Assembly: GCF_018687715.1 (NCBI RefSeq)
Contig: NC_056762.1
Location: 17,685,364 to 17,749,363 of the forward strand
DNA: 64,000 nt
Source: Carya illinoinensis
Lineage: Eukaryota > Streptophyta > Magnoliopsida > Fagales > Juglandaceae
Reading direction: 5' to 3'
Below the pieces are notes generated by a model. The model was not told the origin of the DNA. It did not search any database and saw only the letters and a list, made by a program, of their open reading frames with translations. Made by a program: the position numbers and the translations under genes. This document shows, piece by piece, positions 34,534-46,026 of this stretch; the stretch's first letter is position 1; each line of letters opens with the position of its first letter.

Positions 34534-35033
34534 GGATTAGTACAAACCACTTGAGAAGAAGCTAGCAAGAGCCCAATACTCAAAATGGGCTTGAAAGAAG
34601 AAGAACCAGCTTTGATCCACTTGATCCAAGCTGTGGAAGACTTGACTTAGAAATATGGCCTTTAGATATTAAGGTTTTCAATTTGTTTAAAGGATTTTTA
34701 TTATTAGTTTTGAATAAGTGGGCTTGAGGATGCTTAACCCACATATGTCTTACTTATTTGAACTAGGGTTTAGAAGTACTGTAACATGACACTGTTCACG
34801 CTACAGTACCAGCGACTACTGTTCACTAAGGGCATTTTCGAGAGAAAGGGTCTCAAATTTTAACCTAGGGTTTTATCATGTTTTGGGGAGGGTATTTAAA
34901 GGATGTAACCAGCCATTTCAAGGCAGACATTATTTTATTTCTTTTTTTTTTTTTTTGAAACGGAGTTGATTCTTTCATTACTAGAAAACAGAATTACATG
35001 GCTTCAGCAGCAACAAGATTTACATAAGTAGAA

Positions 35034-38000
35034 TTACATAGCTTCAACAGCAACAAGATGCCTAATACAAACTGGAATTTCCTCTAGATCATACTGATCA
35101 CCCTCACCTAAAAGGGCATCCTTGGCTAGCTTATGTGCCACCATATTAGCTTCTCTTTTAGTATGACACACAGACCAGGACACGAATGACCTTAGGACAT
35201 TTCTAGTGTCTTCCACCATCAGGCCTCCTGTGCTCCTGTTTTCGACTGAACTTTGCAGCTTCTCTACAACCTGTAAAGAGTCACCTTCTTGCATTAGATC
35301 AATAAACCCTGCTTCTTTACTGAAGAGCACTGCCACCATCAAAGCATAAGCTTCTGCCTCGAAAGGGGAGAGTGACAGATTCCTTCTGGCTCTTAGAGTC
35401 GCTAGCACCTCCCCATTACAATCTCTGATTATGCCCCCCATTCCTACTAGACCCCTCGTGACATCCATGGCAGCATCCCAATTGAGCTTATATTTACCTT
35501 CTGGAGGTTTAATCCACTTCACATGAGGTCTGACACCCCTGTAGACCCCAGTTGATGGTTTGTTCTGAGCTTCCCTGAAGCACCTCAGATCACCTGCTGC
35601 GTTTTGGATGATTGAGTTTGGGTGTCTGAGAGCTTTCCCATACACAAAGTCATTTCTTCTAGTCCAGATAAGTCTAGCTATCATGCCTGCTTCTTCCATT
35701 TCAGCTTGGGATAATCTCTCTCTCATCTGGGACCACACTTCCCTGAAGCATGGCTCATTGGCAGTCATCTTTTGGACTTGTCTACTGGCTTGTCCCCATA
35801 CATCACGAGCAGCTTCACAGTCCCAAAGTGCATGGCTTGAGGTCTCCTCCTGCATATGGCATACTGGGCACATCCCGTCCTCTCTGATCCTCCTTCTATG
35901 CAGGTTACCATAGGTGGGCAAAGCCTCACTGCAGGCCCTCCAAAGGAACATCCTCACCCTACTAGGCAGGTTCATTTTCCACACATCTTTCCAGAATCCC
36001 TCTCGGTTCAGGTTCCTTGATGTACCCCCCTCCAGATTTGCATGTAGCTCCCTGTGTAGATAGTAGGCACTTCTCACTGAAAAAATACCATTTGAGGTTC
36101 CACCCCATCCCAATCGGTCCTCTCTGCCACCTAAACTGACAGGGATGGTTTTAATGACATCCACAGTATCTTGTGAGAATAGATTGCAAAGGGTATTTTC
36201 ATCCCACTTCCTTAGCACTGGATCTGTTAGCTCCTTCACTAGAGTTTCAGTCGGCCTCTCATTTCTGTCAGGATTTGAGGAGAGGAAGTGAGGTCTTGGC
36301 AGCCACCTGTCTTCCCATATCCTGATTTTAGCTCCATTGCCCACCTTCCATAGGAGACCCTCCCTCAGAATCCCAATCCCTGCTTTCAGGCTTCTCCAAA
36401 CCAGTGAAGGTCTATACCCCATCTTAGCTTCTAAAAAGGACCCTTGACCATAGTACTTCTGTTTCAGAACTTGGGCAGGCAGGCTTTCAGGTCTAGTTAG
36501 AATGTTCCAACCTTGTTTTGCTAGTAGAGCCAAATTAAAACTCTTGAAACTCCTGAATCCCATACCTCCTTGGTCCTTAGCCCTGGCCAAACTTTCCCAC
36601 CTGATCCACTGAATCTTGGTATGCTTCTCATCAAAAACCCACCAGAACTTCCTTAAGAGTTGGTCCAGTCTACAAACTATAGATTCAGGTAGAAGGAAAA
36701 TGCCCATAGTGTAGGTGGGAATTGCCTGTAGGACAGATTTGAGTAGGACCTCTTTACCTGCTATGGAAAGCAATTTGGTTTTCCAATTAGTGACCCGAGC
36801 CCAAACCCTATCAATAAGTCCATGGAAAGCAGCTGTTTTTGCTCTCCCCACCATGGCTGGAAGGCCTAGGTACTTCTCAAAGGAGCCAGTAGCTGGGATA
36901 CCTGCAATTCTCAGGATGGTTTGCCTATTTTCTGTTGGAGTATTCCTACTAAAAAATATGGATGACTTTTCCTTGTTGAGCAGCTGACCAGAAGCATTCT
37001 CATACTGACTCAAAATCCTCATAAGTCTGCTCCATTCTAGGGAATTGGACTTGCAGAAAATCATACTGTCATCTGCAAAGAAAAGGTGGCTGACCTTGAT
37101 AGGGCCTCTTCCCACTGGTACACTAGAGATGCTTCCTTCTCTTTCTGCCTTGTGAAGTAGATTTGATAAGGCTTCTGCACATAGAATAAAGAGGTAGGGG
37201 GAGAGGGGATCCCCTTGCCTTAGCCCCCGGGTTGGCTTGAAAAGAGGCTGTGGTTCACCATTCAGCAGGATTGAATATGAGACTGAGGAGATGCACTCCA
37301 TCACCAGCGAGATAATTTTCCTATCAAACCCCAGTTTTGCCATTACTGCAGAAATGAAAAGCCACTCCACTCGGTCATAGGCCTTGCTCATATCGAGTTT
37401 GAAAGCCATAAAGCCAGACTTCCCATGCAGCCTTGTAGGCATTGAGTGGAGAGCTTCATAGGCCACCAAGATATTGTCGGAGATGGTTCTACCTGGAACA
37501 AAGGCACTCTGGTTTTGAGAGATGATGTTAGGCAGAATGCTCTTGAGTCTGTTAGCAATAACCTTAGCTACTACTTTGTATGAAACGTTACACAAGCTTA
37601 TAGGTCTGAAGTCAGCAACTCTTTTGGCATCTTTAACTTTTGGGATAAGGGTAATGAAGGTGTTATTGACCTCCTCTAGTTGTCCCCCTTCATTTAGAAT
37701 ATTGAGAGCAAACTCAGATACCTCCTTCCCAACCAATTCCCACTTAGTCTGGTAGAATAGTGCAGGAAAACCATCTGGTCCTGGTGACCCCAAACCATTC
37801 ATCTGAAAAACAGCTTCTCTAACCTCCTCTGCAGTAAACACCCTTGTCATCACTGTGTTCATTTCAAAAGTGACTTTTTGAGGCAAGGCTTCTAGGCATT
37901 CCTCTATTCCACAGGGTCTCGAGGATGTGAATAATTCAGTGAAGAAGGAGGAGAGTATGGACGCTATTTGTTGCTTCCCAGTGACCAAGTTACCTCTGCA

Positions 38001-38312
38001 GTCAAGTATTTCCTGAATTCTGTTTGTCTTTCTTCTTTGGGTGGCATGAAGGTGGTAAAATTTTGTATTTTTGTCTCCCATTTTCATCCAGTGTTGTTTT
38101 GCTCTTTGCTTCCACTTTAGGTCCCCCTCAGCTAATGTTGATTCAATCTCACTCTGTAACTTAAGCACGTGTGACAATTGATCCCCACTTCCCATTTCCT
38201 GTAATTCACCAAGCCTTTTCATTTTTTCCTTGATCTCATTAGGTGTTTTCCTGTTCTCTGTTGAACTCCACCTTCTCAAAGCTGAACTACAGTTCCTGAG
38301 TCTGCTAGACAT
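35034..38312 (-). pseudogene. LINE ORF2 part 2: reverse transcriptase, zinc-binding region, RNase H (1092 aa open)
   Basis: In frame with the endonuclease across the single TAG. RT shows FRPISLCNVSYKVVAKVIANR, QSAFVPGRTISDNILVAYE, KLDMSKAYDRVEW, GLRQGDPLSPYLFILC and the catalytic FFADDSMIF (about residue 408). Then come the thumb (KEVLLKSVLQAIPTYTMGIF, KFWWVFDEKH), a zinc-binding segment (CPVCHMQEETSSHALWDCE) and an RNase H domain (LNWDAAMDVTRGLVGMGG, EAEAYALMVAVLF, EGDSLQVVEKL, NMVAHKLAKDAL). With the endonuclease it makes about 1370 codons, full LINE length. The single stop means it probably inserted fairly recently. Confidence 0.93.
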
Positions 38313-38321
38313 CCTTGCAGT

Positions 38322-39146
38322 CTAACTAACACCAGGGGCCTCCATTCTCCACCCTTCCTTAATAGAATGGTCACACCCTTCCCTTAAGTTCCATGCAGCT
38401 TCAAATCTGAACATTCTGATCTTGCTATTTCCAGTCTTCCATTTGCAGTCTAAGCAGATGTTCAGGGGTGAGTGGTCTGACTTGACTGTAGGTATGACCA
38501 TACAGGAGGCATCTCTAAACATATGTAACCAGGCTGGATTTCCCAAGGCACGGTCCAGTATTTCTTTGGTATGACTCGGTCCAGTTCTATTGTTTGACCA
38601 CGTGAATATTGGACCTTCTGTCCTAATCTTGTTCAAGGAACACCACTCAAGAGATTCTCTGAACACCTCCATTTGTCTATAGGGTCTGGGGGAACCTCCC
38701 ACCTTCTCTGCCTGACAAGTAATTTCATTGAAATCACCACTGTAGAGCCAAGGTGTTGAGTCCAGGGGTTTAAGTTCTTTAAGGAATTCCCAGCTACCAC
38801 CTCTTTTTGAGGTTTCTAGATGGCCATAGAAACCTGTGAAGAGCCAGGTTTGGTCCCCTACAAAGCTCGAGACATGGGCATTGATATGCCATCTAGAATA
38901 GTTGTAGATGGACACCATAGTGTTGGTTTTCCACATTAGAGCCAAGCCACCTGCACTTCCTCTACTTTCCACTACCAGGCAAGCCTCAAACTTCAAGCTT
39001 CTTCTAACTGCTTCCACTCTTTCTTTTCCACACTTTGTTTCCATGAGGAAGATCATGGATGGGCTCTTTTCCTTAACCAAGAGTTTAAGGAAGCTAACTG
39101 TCTGAGGGTTCCCAAGCCCTCGGCAGTTCCAGCTTAAAAGGTTCAT
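38322..39146 (-). pseudogene. LINE ORF2 part 1: apurinic/apyrimidinic endonuclease
   Basis: A 274-residue frame starts MNLLSWNCRGLGNPQTV. It has MIFLMETKCG (catalytic Glu), SGDFNEITCQAEK (Asp/Asn), FTWSNNRTG and TVKSDHSPLNI (Asp/His), so all main APE motifs are visible. It nicks target DNA to start reverse transcription. It ends at one in-frame TAG (38322-38324), after which the same frame continues into the RT part. Start and motifs agree with full-length plant LINEs. Confidence 0.92.
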
Positions 39147-39450
39147 TTGTCTTGGCAGGGCTGTCTTGCAGCCTCTGCCATGTGTTGATCATCACACGAT
39201 AGGCCTGGTTGGCCTCAGACCTCCTAAGGGTTATTCGTGATCTTTTAGTCCCTTGGGTGTTAGAGATGTCACCCAATACAGCACTACTAGCTCTCTTTCT
39301 TGTTGGTTCAATTGAATCATCAGGATGTAAAGATTTGGCTAGTTTTGTTTCACGAGCTTTTCTTTTCCAGGTGGTCTTCCTTGTTGTTATCGAGTAATTT
39401 GACTGAACTCCCTGGTCTTGTTTACTTCTACTCAGATTCTTTGGCCACTT
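39094..39450 (-). pseudogene. LINE ORF1 C-terminus (truncated)
   Basis: The minus strand reads TTRKTTWKRKARETK, then GDISNTQGTKRSRITLRR and ANQAYRVMINTWQRLQD. The TTWKRKARE segment matches the ORF1 tail of the LINE at 52851-61216 (TTWKRKAREVTLPNP). It overlaps the ORF2 start in another frame. Confidence 0.8.
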
Positions 39451-39675
39451 GTTATCAAAGGTAAATCACAACCTTTGTGGCGTTCCTCCTCGTAATTTGG
39501 GTTCTTGAGACGGGATTTCAACGGGTCTAGATTTTGATATAATCTAGGTTCTTGAAACGAGTTCTCAACGGGTCTAAATTCTCCATCCGTAGACTTGAGT
39601 TTGGCATTCTTGGCTAAGTTTTCAAATTGATTATGGGTTCAAGGGATTCTCTTCCCGCAGGTTCATATCAAGGAT

Positions 39676-41489
39676 GCATGAAGGTAGTACTGGGTACGTT
39701 ATCTAGGATTGGGATGCGTGACTTAGTCTGCCTAAGTCATGCATCTAAATGTGGTTAATAGGAGAGTAGGACAAACTTCTTTGTGTCTTAACACTAAGGT
39801 GAATCATGGAGGTTCACTTTAAAGGATAACACCTCAAAGTATAATGCTGAATTTAGAAAAGGTGACCCAAGTGGGTCCCAAAAAAAGGAAGTGTGATAAG
39901 GAAGACATAGAATATGGAGGCAGTGATTGTAAATGAACCCTGAAGGTTTTAGCATAGTAAATGAAACATAAGAACATAGGGATAGACAGAGAGTGTTCCA
40001 AGTGAGCTGTAGTTCTATTTCTAGTTTAGTTGCTTATGTACTAGATTGAGAATGACGTTAGGGTTATGTGTATGCATGTAGGTTGCCATCTATGAATGGA
40101 CTGCAAGAAATGAGTATGGCATGGAGTTTAGGTGAGTATTACATTCATACTCTTCTTGAGTTTTCTAAATAAATAAAAATCAAAATTAAATGTTTTTACT
40201 TTACAATGCTTTATGAAATGACACAAACAACGTTTTAAGAAAGAGTCCTAAGTATAAGTATGTAACGATTGACCAATTCTAGCAGCTTCAATATGAAAAA
40301 CAGTCAGAACAAACACAAGGGCCACGCACAACCATTTTTGACCGCCTACCTCCATCTTTTTCAATTTCCCAGGCTTCACTGTCTCAATTCTATTACCTCC
40401 TTTCACATACATTCACCCTTTAAATGACATCCGATTGTTCCTATTTTTGAAATGATATTACTTTTCAATGGTCTTCCTGTTTCTTTGATATTGTACACTA
40501 ATTCTCTATCTATTTTAGCAATGATCGAAATTCTTGCTTATTTGACTTTTTCAACGAGGTATCCGTATCTGAATTTTTTATAATTGGCTTTGCCACATAT
40601 TCTTTTACAATTGAGAGAACAGAACTAGTATAACGTGTTAATATTTGATGCTAGGGTTTACTAAGTCTATCCACAAGTATAACATGTATTTGTCTCTTTT
40701 CAAGTTGTAATGATCAATTCATAGAATTGTGAAAATCTATTTATTTAACTATCCCTATTATTTAGGCATGATGGAAATTTTCATTAATTCCCCCATCTTC
40801 CTTAGATGACCGATGATCATTTACTAGAAAAATCAAAAGGAAAATTCTATACATTATACTACAATGCTACTTGCATCCCATTAAGTAAGATGTGGCACAT
40901 TTACTATTATTGAATGATTATTTATTGCCTACTTCTTTATCATCAAATGGTGATAAATACGTCACATCATATATAGTGGGATGTAAGTGAGATTGTGATG
41001 TGGTGTGTAACATTACTCAAACCAAAAACAAAAAACCTATTAGGCACCCAAGTATGTAAGTGTATGCATGTAATTGGATGGTATACGTGGTAAGTACTGG
41101 ATGTATTTTCACGAAATGAAATGTTAGGCTAAACCCTTATACTTTTAGCGATGCTTTAAAGGACATGAAGAAAATGTTTTAAAATGCCCCTACGAAAAAT
41201 GATGCTTTAAATGATGCCATGAACTGATGTTTTAAATGATGCCATGAAAGGTTATGTTTAAACTCATGCTTTTAAATGAATTTTATGGATGAACAGGCTG
41301 AAGGACTGAAATGAATGAAAGGATTTAATGCCTTAATGTATGAAAATACTTAACAGCCACATGAATGGATGAATGGGTACCAAAGGACTGGACTAGACAG
41401 ATTGCAATGCCGGGTAAGTAGTACTAGTAATGCACCTAGTGCTGCACCTTGGTGAAATGGATTCCTAATTTGTGGCCACGGGTGGATTC
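39676..41489 (+). repeat. Segment of solo LTR B
   Basis: 1.8 kb of AT-rich non-coding sequence after E. The 40070-40200 stretch and the ATGATGCTTTAAATGATGCC repeats at about 41200-41250 are the only patterns noticed. No gene was recognised. Confidence 0.5.
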
Positions 41490-42479
41490 TGATATGAACT
41501 CATGGAATTGGAATCCCTTGAACCCACAACCAATGTGAAAACTCACCCAAGAAAGCCAAAATCAAGTCAATTGGATGAAATAATCTAGACCTGTTGAGGA
41601 ACTCATTTCAAGAACATAGATTATATTAAAATTTAGACCCGTTGAAGAACCTGTCTCAAGAACCTAGATTACAAAAAAAGAACATCACAAAGGTTGTGAT
41701 TTACATTTGATAAGTTCAAATGCTCAATCAAGAGCAAGAGGAGATAAACTCAACTCACAATGAATAAAATTCATCAATTTCATAAACTTTCATATCTTGT
41801 CTAAAATGATGCAACAAGATGTATTTAAACTAAGATAAATGATATTTGCAGTCGTGATTGTGCAAGCGGCGTGCAGTCGCTTTGAAAAAAGTGAATTAGT
41901 ATGGGACCCACATGAAAAAAAAATATTTTTATAATTATTTTTTATTCATTCCGTACAACCGTTTGCATCTCGTTTGCATTTGCCGACTGCATCTAGCAGT
42001 TCTGTTAAACTAAACCCTCACAAAACCCTAAGCTAAAATAAAACCAATCTTTTACAAAAATTCCCTTGAGTGAATAGTGCAGTGCTACAGTTTCATAAAC
42101 AGTGACACACTACAGTAACTCCTTGAAATCCTAGTTCAACAAAAAATAATAATTTTTCCAACATACCCTTAAGTCCTTCTCATAATAAACCCAATTATTT
42201 TAAACTAATAAAATAATCTCTTTTAATGAAATAAATAAGTCTAAGACCTTCAATAATAATAGGCCCAAGTCGTGTTTTCCATAGCGTATCACATGGATGA
42301 AAACTAGATTTTCTTCTCTCAAGCCCATCTTGAATGTTGGGCTCTTGCTAGACTCGACGCAAGTGGATTGTACCAATCCTTGCATTGTTTCCTTGCTTTT
42401 CTTACCTCTCGATCTTGTGATTGCCCCATCTGAAATTTGCAAAGGATCTCTAAGGCGCAGTCCACCTTGGGGCCCATCA
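41490..42479 (-). mobile_element. Solo LTR of the E family, reverse orientation
   Basis: The minus strand starts TGATGGGCCCCAAGGTGG (42479) and ends GAGTTCATATCA (41490). It contains the family words GACAGGTTCTTCAACGGGTC and AAAATATTATTTTTTG-type promoter sequence. The LTR-encoded pol tail (AITRSRGKKSKETM) gives the ORF at 42200-42586, which is not a gene. The 5-mers beside it (GATTC, AAATC) match at 3 of 5, so a target duplication is not established. Confidence 0.8.
41834..42004. mobile_element. MITE-like insertion (171 bp) in the solo LTR
   Basis: It is flanked by exact 9-bp TTAAACTAA copies (41825-41833 and 42005-42013). One copy fits the uninterrupted LTR sequence. The ends carry imperfect inverted repeats around TGCAGTCG / CGACTGCA. 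A 9-bp duplication suits a Mutator-like element, and 8 bp would suit hAT. No coding capacity. Confidence 0.65.
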
Positions 42480-43094
42480 AAATCAAGGTCCAAAATATTG
42501 CTAACCCTTTCACATGGGATGTAATAATGTGCTACAGTCAATGAAAGTGATAAGAAAGAATGTATGGATGTTAAGAAAGAATGCATGTATGGTCAGACTC
42601 TTTAAGAAATGAAGGCAGCAAGACGAGGGGAACTGTTTTACGAAAGAAAACGTTTTTTAAAGAAAAGACCCCACTTCGTAACGTCTTAAACGAAGGAATG
42701 TTTATGTATGATATGTATGGAATGATGAATGCATGACTGAAAACTTATGTTGTTATATTTTAACTGTATGAAGTAATGCTTATGTGTCATCGACTCGTTT
42801 TAGTTTTTATGTGTGCTCTCCCAGGGACAAGATGAGCATGACGCATCAGGATGGACACAACCCAAGGGGAAGAGAACGGAAGCCTAGGCATAACATTTTG
42901 TATGAGAGACTTTAATTATAAAATTTAATATTTTCCGCTGTAACCCTTTAAATTAAGAAACACATTTTATTTATAAACATTGAGTCTTTTGTATCTTGGC
43001 ATGGAAGGAAAAGAAATTTCAAAACGAACAGTAATTCCTGTCTCTTTTCATAAAATCATTTTCTAAAGGACCCACCACAAGGACGGGCGTTACA
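42480..43094 (+). repeat. 3' end of solo LTR B
   Basis: Non-coding sequence ending GACGGGCGTTACA. The run ATTTTCCGCTGTAACCC near 42930 and the inverted match of the end with the B start (TGTAATAACCCG) support it as an LTR terminus. Confidence 0.7.
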
Positions 43095-44523
43095 GTTTCT
43101 TAGCACCATTTGGCTATCACCATTGCTCTCTGTAGTTTTCATTTTCTCAAGTTTTCCCACCAACTAGACACCACCATCACTCCTCAAACCCTATTTCGAA
43201 ATCATCAAGGATTTCTCTCCTATAGCATTCTAGAAGAATGGAAATACACAAAGGTAAGAACCACCTCACTATTTCTTACCTATAAACACACAACCAATAG
43301 CAAAAAACAACACCTCCAATTTCAGTTTTAGGGTTTCTCACATGAGCACTCACTTTCACTTGGGCAAACTAGGGTTTTTCTTCAAGGTTACCTATGGTAT
43401 TTTCTTACTTTAAGTACATGAGCATGAAACTTTGGAGAGGTTGAGAGCCGCAACCATTATACGGAGAAAAACTAGGGTTTTTATTTTTAGAAGTTTTGGA
43501 CCTAAGGGAGAAAGAGCCATGAAGACTAGACTTTCTCTTGTTTTAAGAATAACCTAGAGCACTCACTCATTCACGCACGACTTAGGATTTTGAAAGAATG
43601 CATTCTCATTGCCTTGTTATACTATATTTTTCAGATTTGCTTGTTTTACTTGGACGTTGGATTTTTGTAAGTAAACTTCCAACCCACTCTTGATAACACT
43701 TGTATATATTGTGTAAAGTCTTGTTTGGTTAGTTTTCTTGAATATTGCTATCTTGTTCCATGAAATGTATTCAGTTTATATGATGTGTAAGCCTTTGCAT
43801 GAACTTTGTTGTTTAAATCTTGTTATTCCATGGTGATATAACCGGCTTTTGATTAAAATGATAAAATGCTAAGTTTTGTGATGCTTTGGTGGAAAAGAAT
43901 TCAAAGAGGTTACATAAGGGTTTTGGTTCTGCCTTATACATGTGTTGTGCATGTTTGTTTGAACGTAAGATTAAGTAGAAACAATAGTTTATGAGTTGTG
44001 ATGATGATAATCCATGTTTGGAGGACTTGGATGTTTTGGCCAAGGCCACATTATTAGAATCCGAATCTGTTTTTGATTTGGATGAGTGTTCTTCAAGTGT
44101 GTTTACATATATATGTATTCATCATAGAATGTATGTTCTAATGTTTTCAAGCCATATTGTGAAATTTACATTGTGAATTGGATCATAGATGTTTCGGGGT
44201 TGCACATGTTTGCATGAGTATGATGAAGTGTTATGCCATACGTTCATGTTTCATGCATTTGGGTCCATGTTTTCAAAAGAAAGAGTCAATATATGTTTTA
44301 TCAAGACCCAGATGCTAGGACGGGGAAATGCACTATTAGAACTCCCTGTCCACTCTGGAGTATTTAAAGTCGAGTAGAGGCCCCCGGGTAGACAAAGTAC
44401 AATCGATGGGTCTCGAAAGGTTCCTTTGGAAGGATACCAGAGCGAGGTTGTACCTAAAGCTAGTGGGTGCGTATTACAGTGAAGGCGAAATATGCAAACT
44501 ATCGTACATAAACATATTCATAT
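43095..44523 (+). repeat. LTR-like sequence A, continuation after solo LTR B
   Basis: It starts with the second GTTTC copy (43095-43099). It contains GATGCTAGGACGGGG and a stretch with LTR-like features near 44310-44470, resembling the arrangement in LTR C around 22855-23000. It gives way near 44524 to Ty3 pol-derived sequence (F1). No gene was recognised; the small ORFs lack family features. Confidence 0.45.
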
Positions 44524-45566
44524 GTTGAAAAACAATTGTGAGGCTGAGAGTTCAAAAAATATGTTGAAAAAAAGAGTGAAAGAAAAAAAGAGTGTAAAAA
44601 AAAAATGACAGCGAAAAGAAAAGTGAGAGTGAAAAAAGTGAGAGAAAAATAGAGAGAGAAATGAGTCTTTATACTAAGGTAAATTTTAATACTAACAAAC
44701 TTAACGTACCTTTGCCTAGTATTGTTGTTTCTTTGTTGCAGGGATATAAGATCATGATTCCTACTGGTGTGTTTAGTGGATTGCCACCTATTAGAGAGAT
44801 AGAGCATTACATTGATTTTGTGCCGGGTGTGACATTTACTAACCAACCTCTCTTTCAAGAACATGAGTCCTTGATACACTTGAAGGGACAAGGTAAGTTG
44901 TTGACTAGAATGCATGCTAAGTAGGTCGAATGTATTGAGACATTTCCTCATGAAATCAAATACACACATGGTAAGGAAAATCTTGTGTTTGATGCATTAT
45001 CAAGAAGGTTTGTCCTTGTCTTCATTTTGGATGCAAAGTTATTGAGACTTGAATATGATAAGAACATGTTTGTTAATGATGATGGCTTGGCTAGTGTGTA
45101 TGGAGTACGTGAGAAAGCATCGTTTTCTCATTTATATAGACTAGATTGGTACTTATTTAGAGAGAAAAGACTTTGTATGCCTACTAGTCTTATGTGTGAG
45201 TTGCTTGTGCGTGGATGTAGTCTGTTGGGAAATTTTGATATAAAAAGGACTTTAGACGTGTTGCATGACCATTGGTGGGAGTACTACTTGCCATTCATTA
45301 AGTTTGCATATAGTTGGAGTGGTTACTTTGGTATAAAGAATATTTTAGGCATATTGCATGAACACTGGTGGGAGTAGGCCTGTGCAAAATACCCGTTGGG
45401 CCGCTTAACCTGCACAACCCGGTTGGGTCGAACCTGCTAAAATCGGGTTAGGTACATGTCGAACCCCGTTGGGTCGAACCCGCTCACACGATATCCATTT
45501 TCAGTCCAATTTCTTTTTCTGGTCGTTTCTCGAGAAAATTCTTCTTGCATCAAATTTTTTTGGGTC

Positions 45567-46019
45567 ATGGAAACGGGGGGAAAGGTGAAGAGAGGTGCTG
45601 CAGGGAGGAAGGGAGGCGGTCCTGAGAAGAAACCTGTGTCCCGGTCCGTTAAAGCCAGTCTGCAGTTCCCCGTTGGACGAATCGGCTGGTACTTGAAGAA
45701 AGGCCGTTACTCTCAGCGTGTGGGCATCGGTGCTCCTGTTTACCTCACCGCTGTACTCGAGTACCTAGCCGCTGAGCTTTTGGAGTTGGCTGGAAATGCC
45801 GCAATAGACAACAAGAAGAACAGGATGATCCCAAGGCACGTGCTACTGGCCGTGAGGAATGATGAAGAGCTTGGGAAGCTTCTCGCTGGTGTGACCATTG
45901 CGCATGGAGGTGTCCTTCCCAACATCAATCCCGTCCTTCTGCCGAAGAAGCCTAACAAGGTTGCTACCAAAGAGCCCAAGTCTCCATCTAAGGCCACCAA
46001 GTCCCCTAAGAAGGCCTGA
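45567..46019 (+). CDS. Histone H2A (H2A.W type) captured by a hAT-like element, 150 aa, intronless
   Basis: The frame is intact from [17 protein letters not shown] to stop 46017-46019. The histone fold is clear: [86 protein letters not shown]. Acidic-patch residues (LEY..AAE.LE and NDEE) are kept. The tail [13 protein letters not shown] has the SPKK-like motifs of plant H2A.W, which marks heterochromatin. Length matches H2A.W. Deviations from the usual plant sequence include Trp for Arg after GRIG, Ile for Thr in GTGAPVY and Ile for Arg in AARDNKK. Only about 190 bases of the element lie upstream, so expression is uncertain. It may be a retained functional copy, but more likely is a decaying capture. 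Confidence 0.88.
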   Translation: METGGKVKRGAAGRKGGGPEKKPVSRSVKASLQFPVGRIGWYLKKGRYSQRVGIGAPVYLTAVLEYLAAELLELAGNAAIDNKKNRMIPRHVLLAVRNDEELGKLLAGVTIAHGGVLPNINPVLLPKKPNKVATKEPKSPSKATKSPKKA

Positions 46020-46026
46020 CCCTAAG

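Larger units (their letters stand above)
34942..39451 (-). mobile_element. LINE in the 3' LTR of E, 5'-truncated inside ORF1, nearly intact ORF2
   Basis: The T15 run at 34942-34956 is the poly(A) tail on the minus strand. ORF2 spans 39146 to 35034. Only the ORF1 end is present (39094 to about 39450), so the copy is 5'-truncated. The flanks carry no target duplication; 54 bp of the LTR target are missing instead. Confidence 0.9.
28236..39670 (+). mobile_element. Complete Ty3 retrotransposon E, decayed, with a LINE in its 3' LTR
   Basis: LTRs start TGATGGGAACC and end TTCATATCA. A primer-binding-like site follows the 5' LTR and a polypurine tract precedes the 3' LTR. Identical 5-bp duplications AGGAT flank the element (28231-28235 and 39671-39675). 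The order gag, zinc knuckle, protease, RT, RNase H, integrase is standard for Ty3. It carries at least six in-frame stops and frameshifts and cannot be autonomous now. Without the LINE it is about 6.9 kb. Confidence 0.95.
34434..39670 (+). repeat. 3' LTR of element E, split by a LINE
   Basis: LTR sequence runs 34434-34941, then resumes at 39452 and ends TTCATATCA at 39670, followed by the AGGAT duplication. Relative to the 5' LTR, 54 bp equivalent to 28709-28762 are missing at the LINE insertion site. Confidence 0.92.
16634..43094 (+). mobile_element. Solo LTR B (about 5 kb of its own sequence), split by nested insertions
   Basis: The left end TGTAATAACCCGC and right end GACGGGCGTTACA form a matching TG...CA pair. 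They are flanked by identical 5-bp duplications GTTTC at 16629-16633 and 43095-43099. Its own segments are roughly 16634-16759, 18769-19858, 24840-25784, 27828-28235, 39676-41489 and 42480-43094, together about 5.0 kb. The remainder is a twin-primed LINE, solo LTRs C and D, element E, and an E-family solo LTR. No coding region of its own was seen. Orientation is taken from the TGTAA end. Confidence 0.8.

Noticed and set aside
42200..42586. 128-codon minus ORF ending in a TRSRGKK segment
   Set aside because: This is the pol tail encoded within an E-family LTR plus flanking sequence, not an independent gene.
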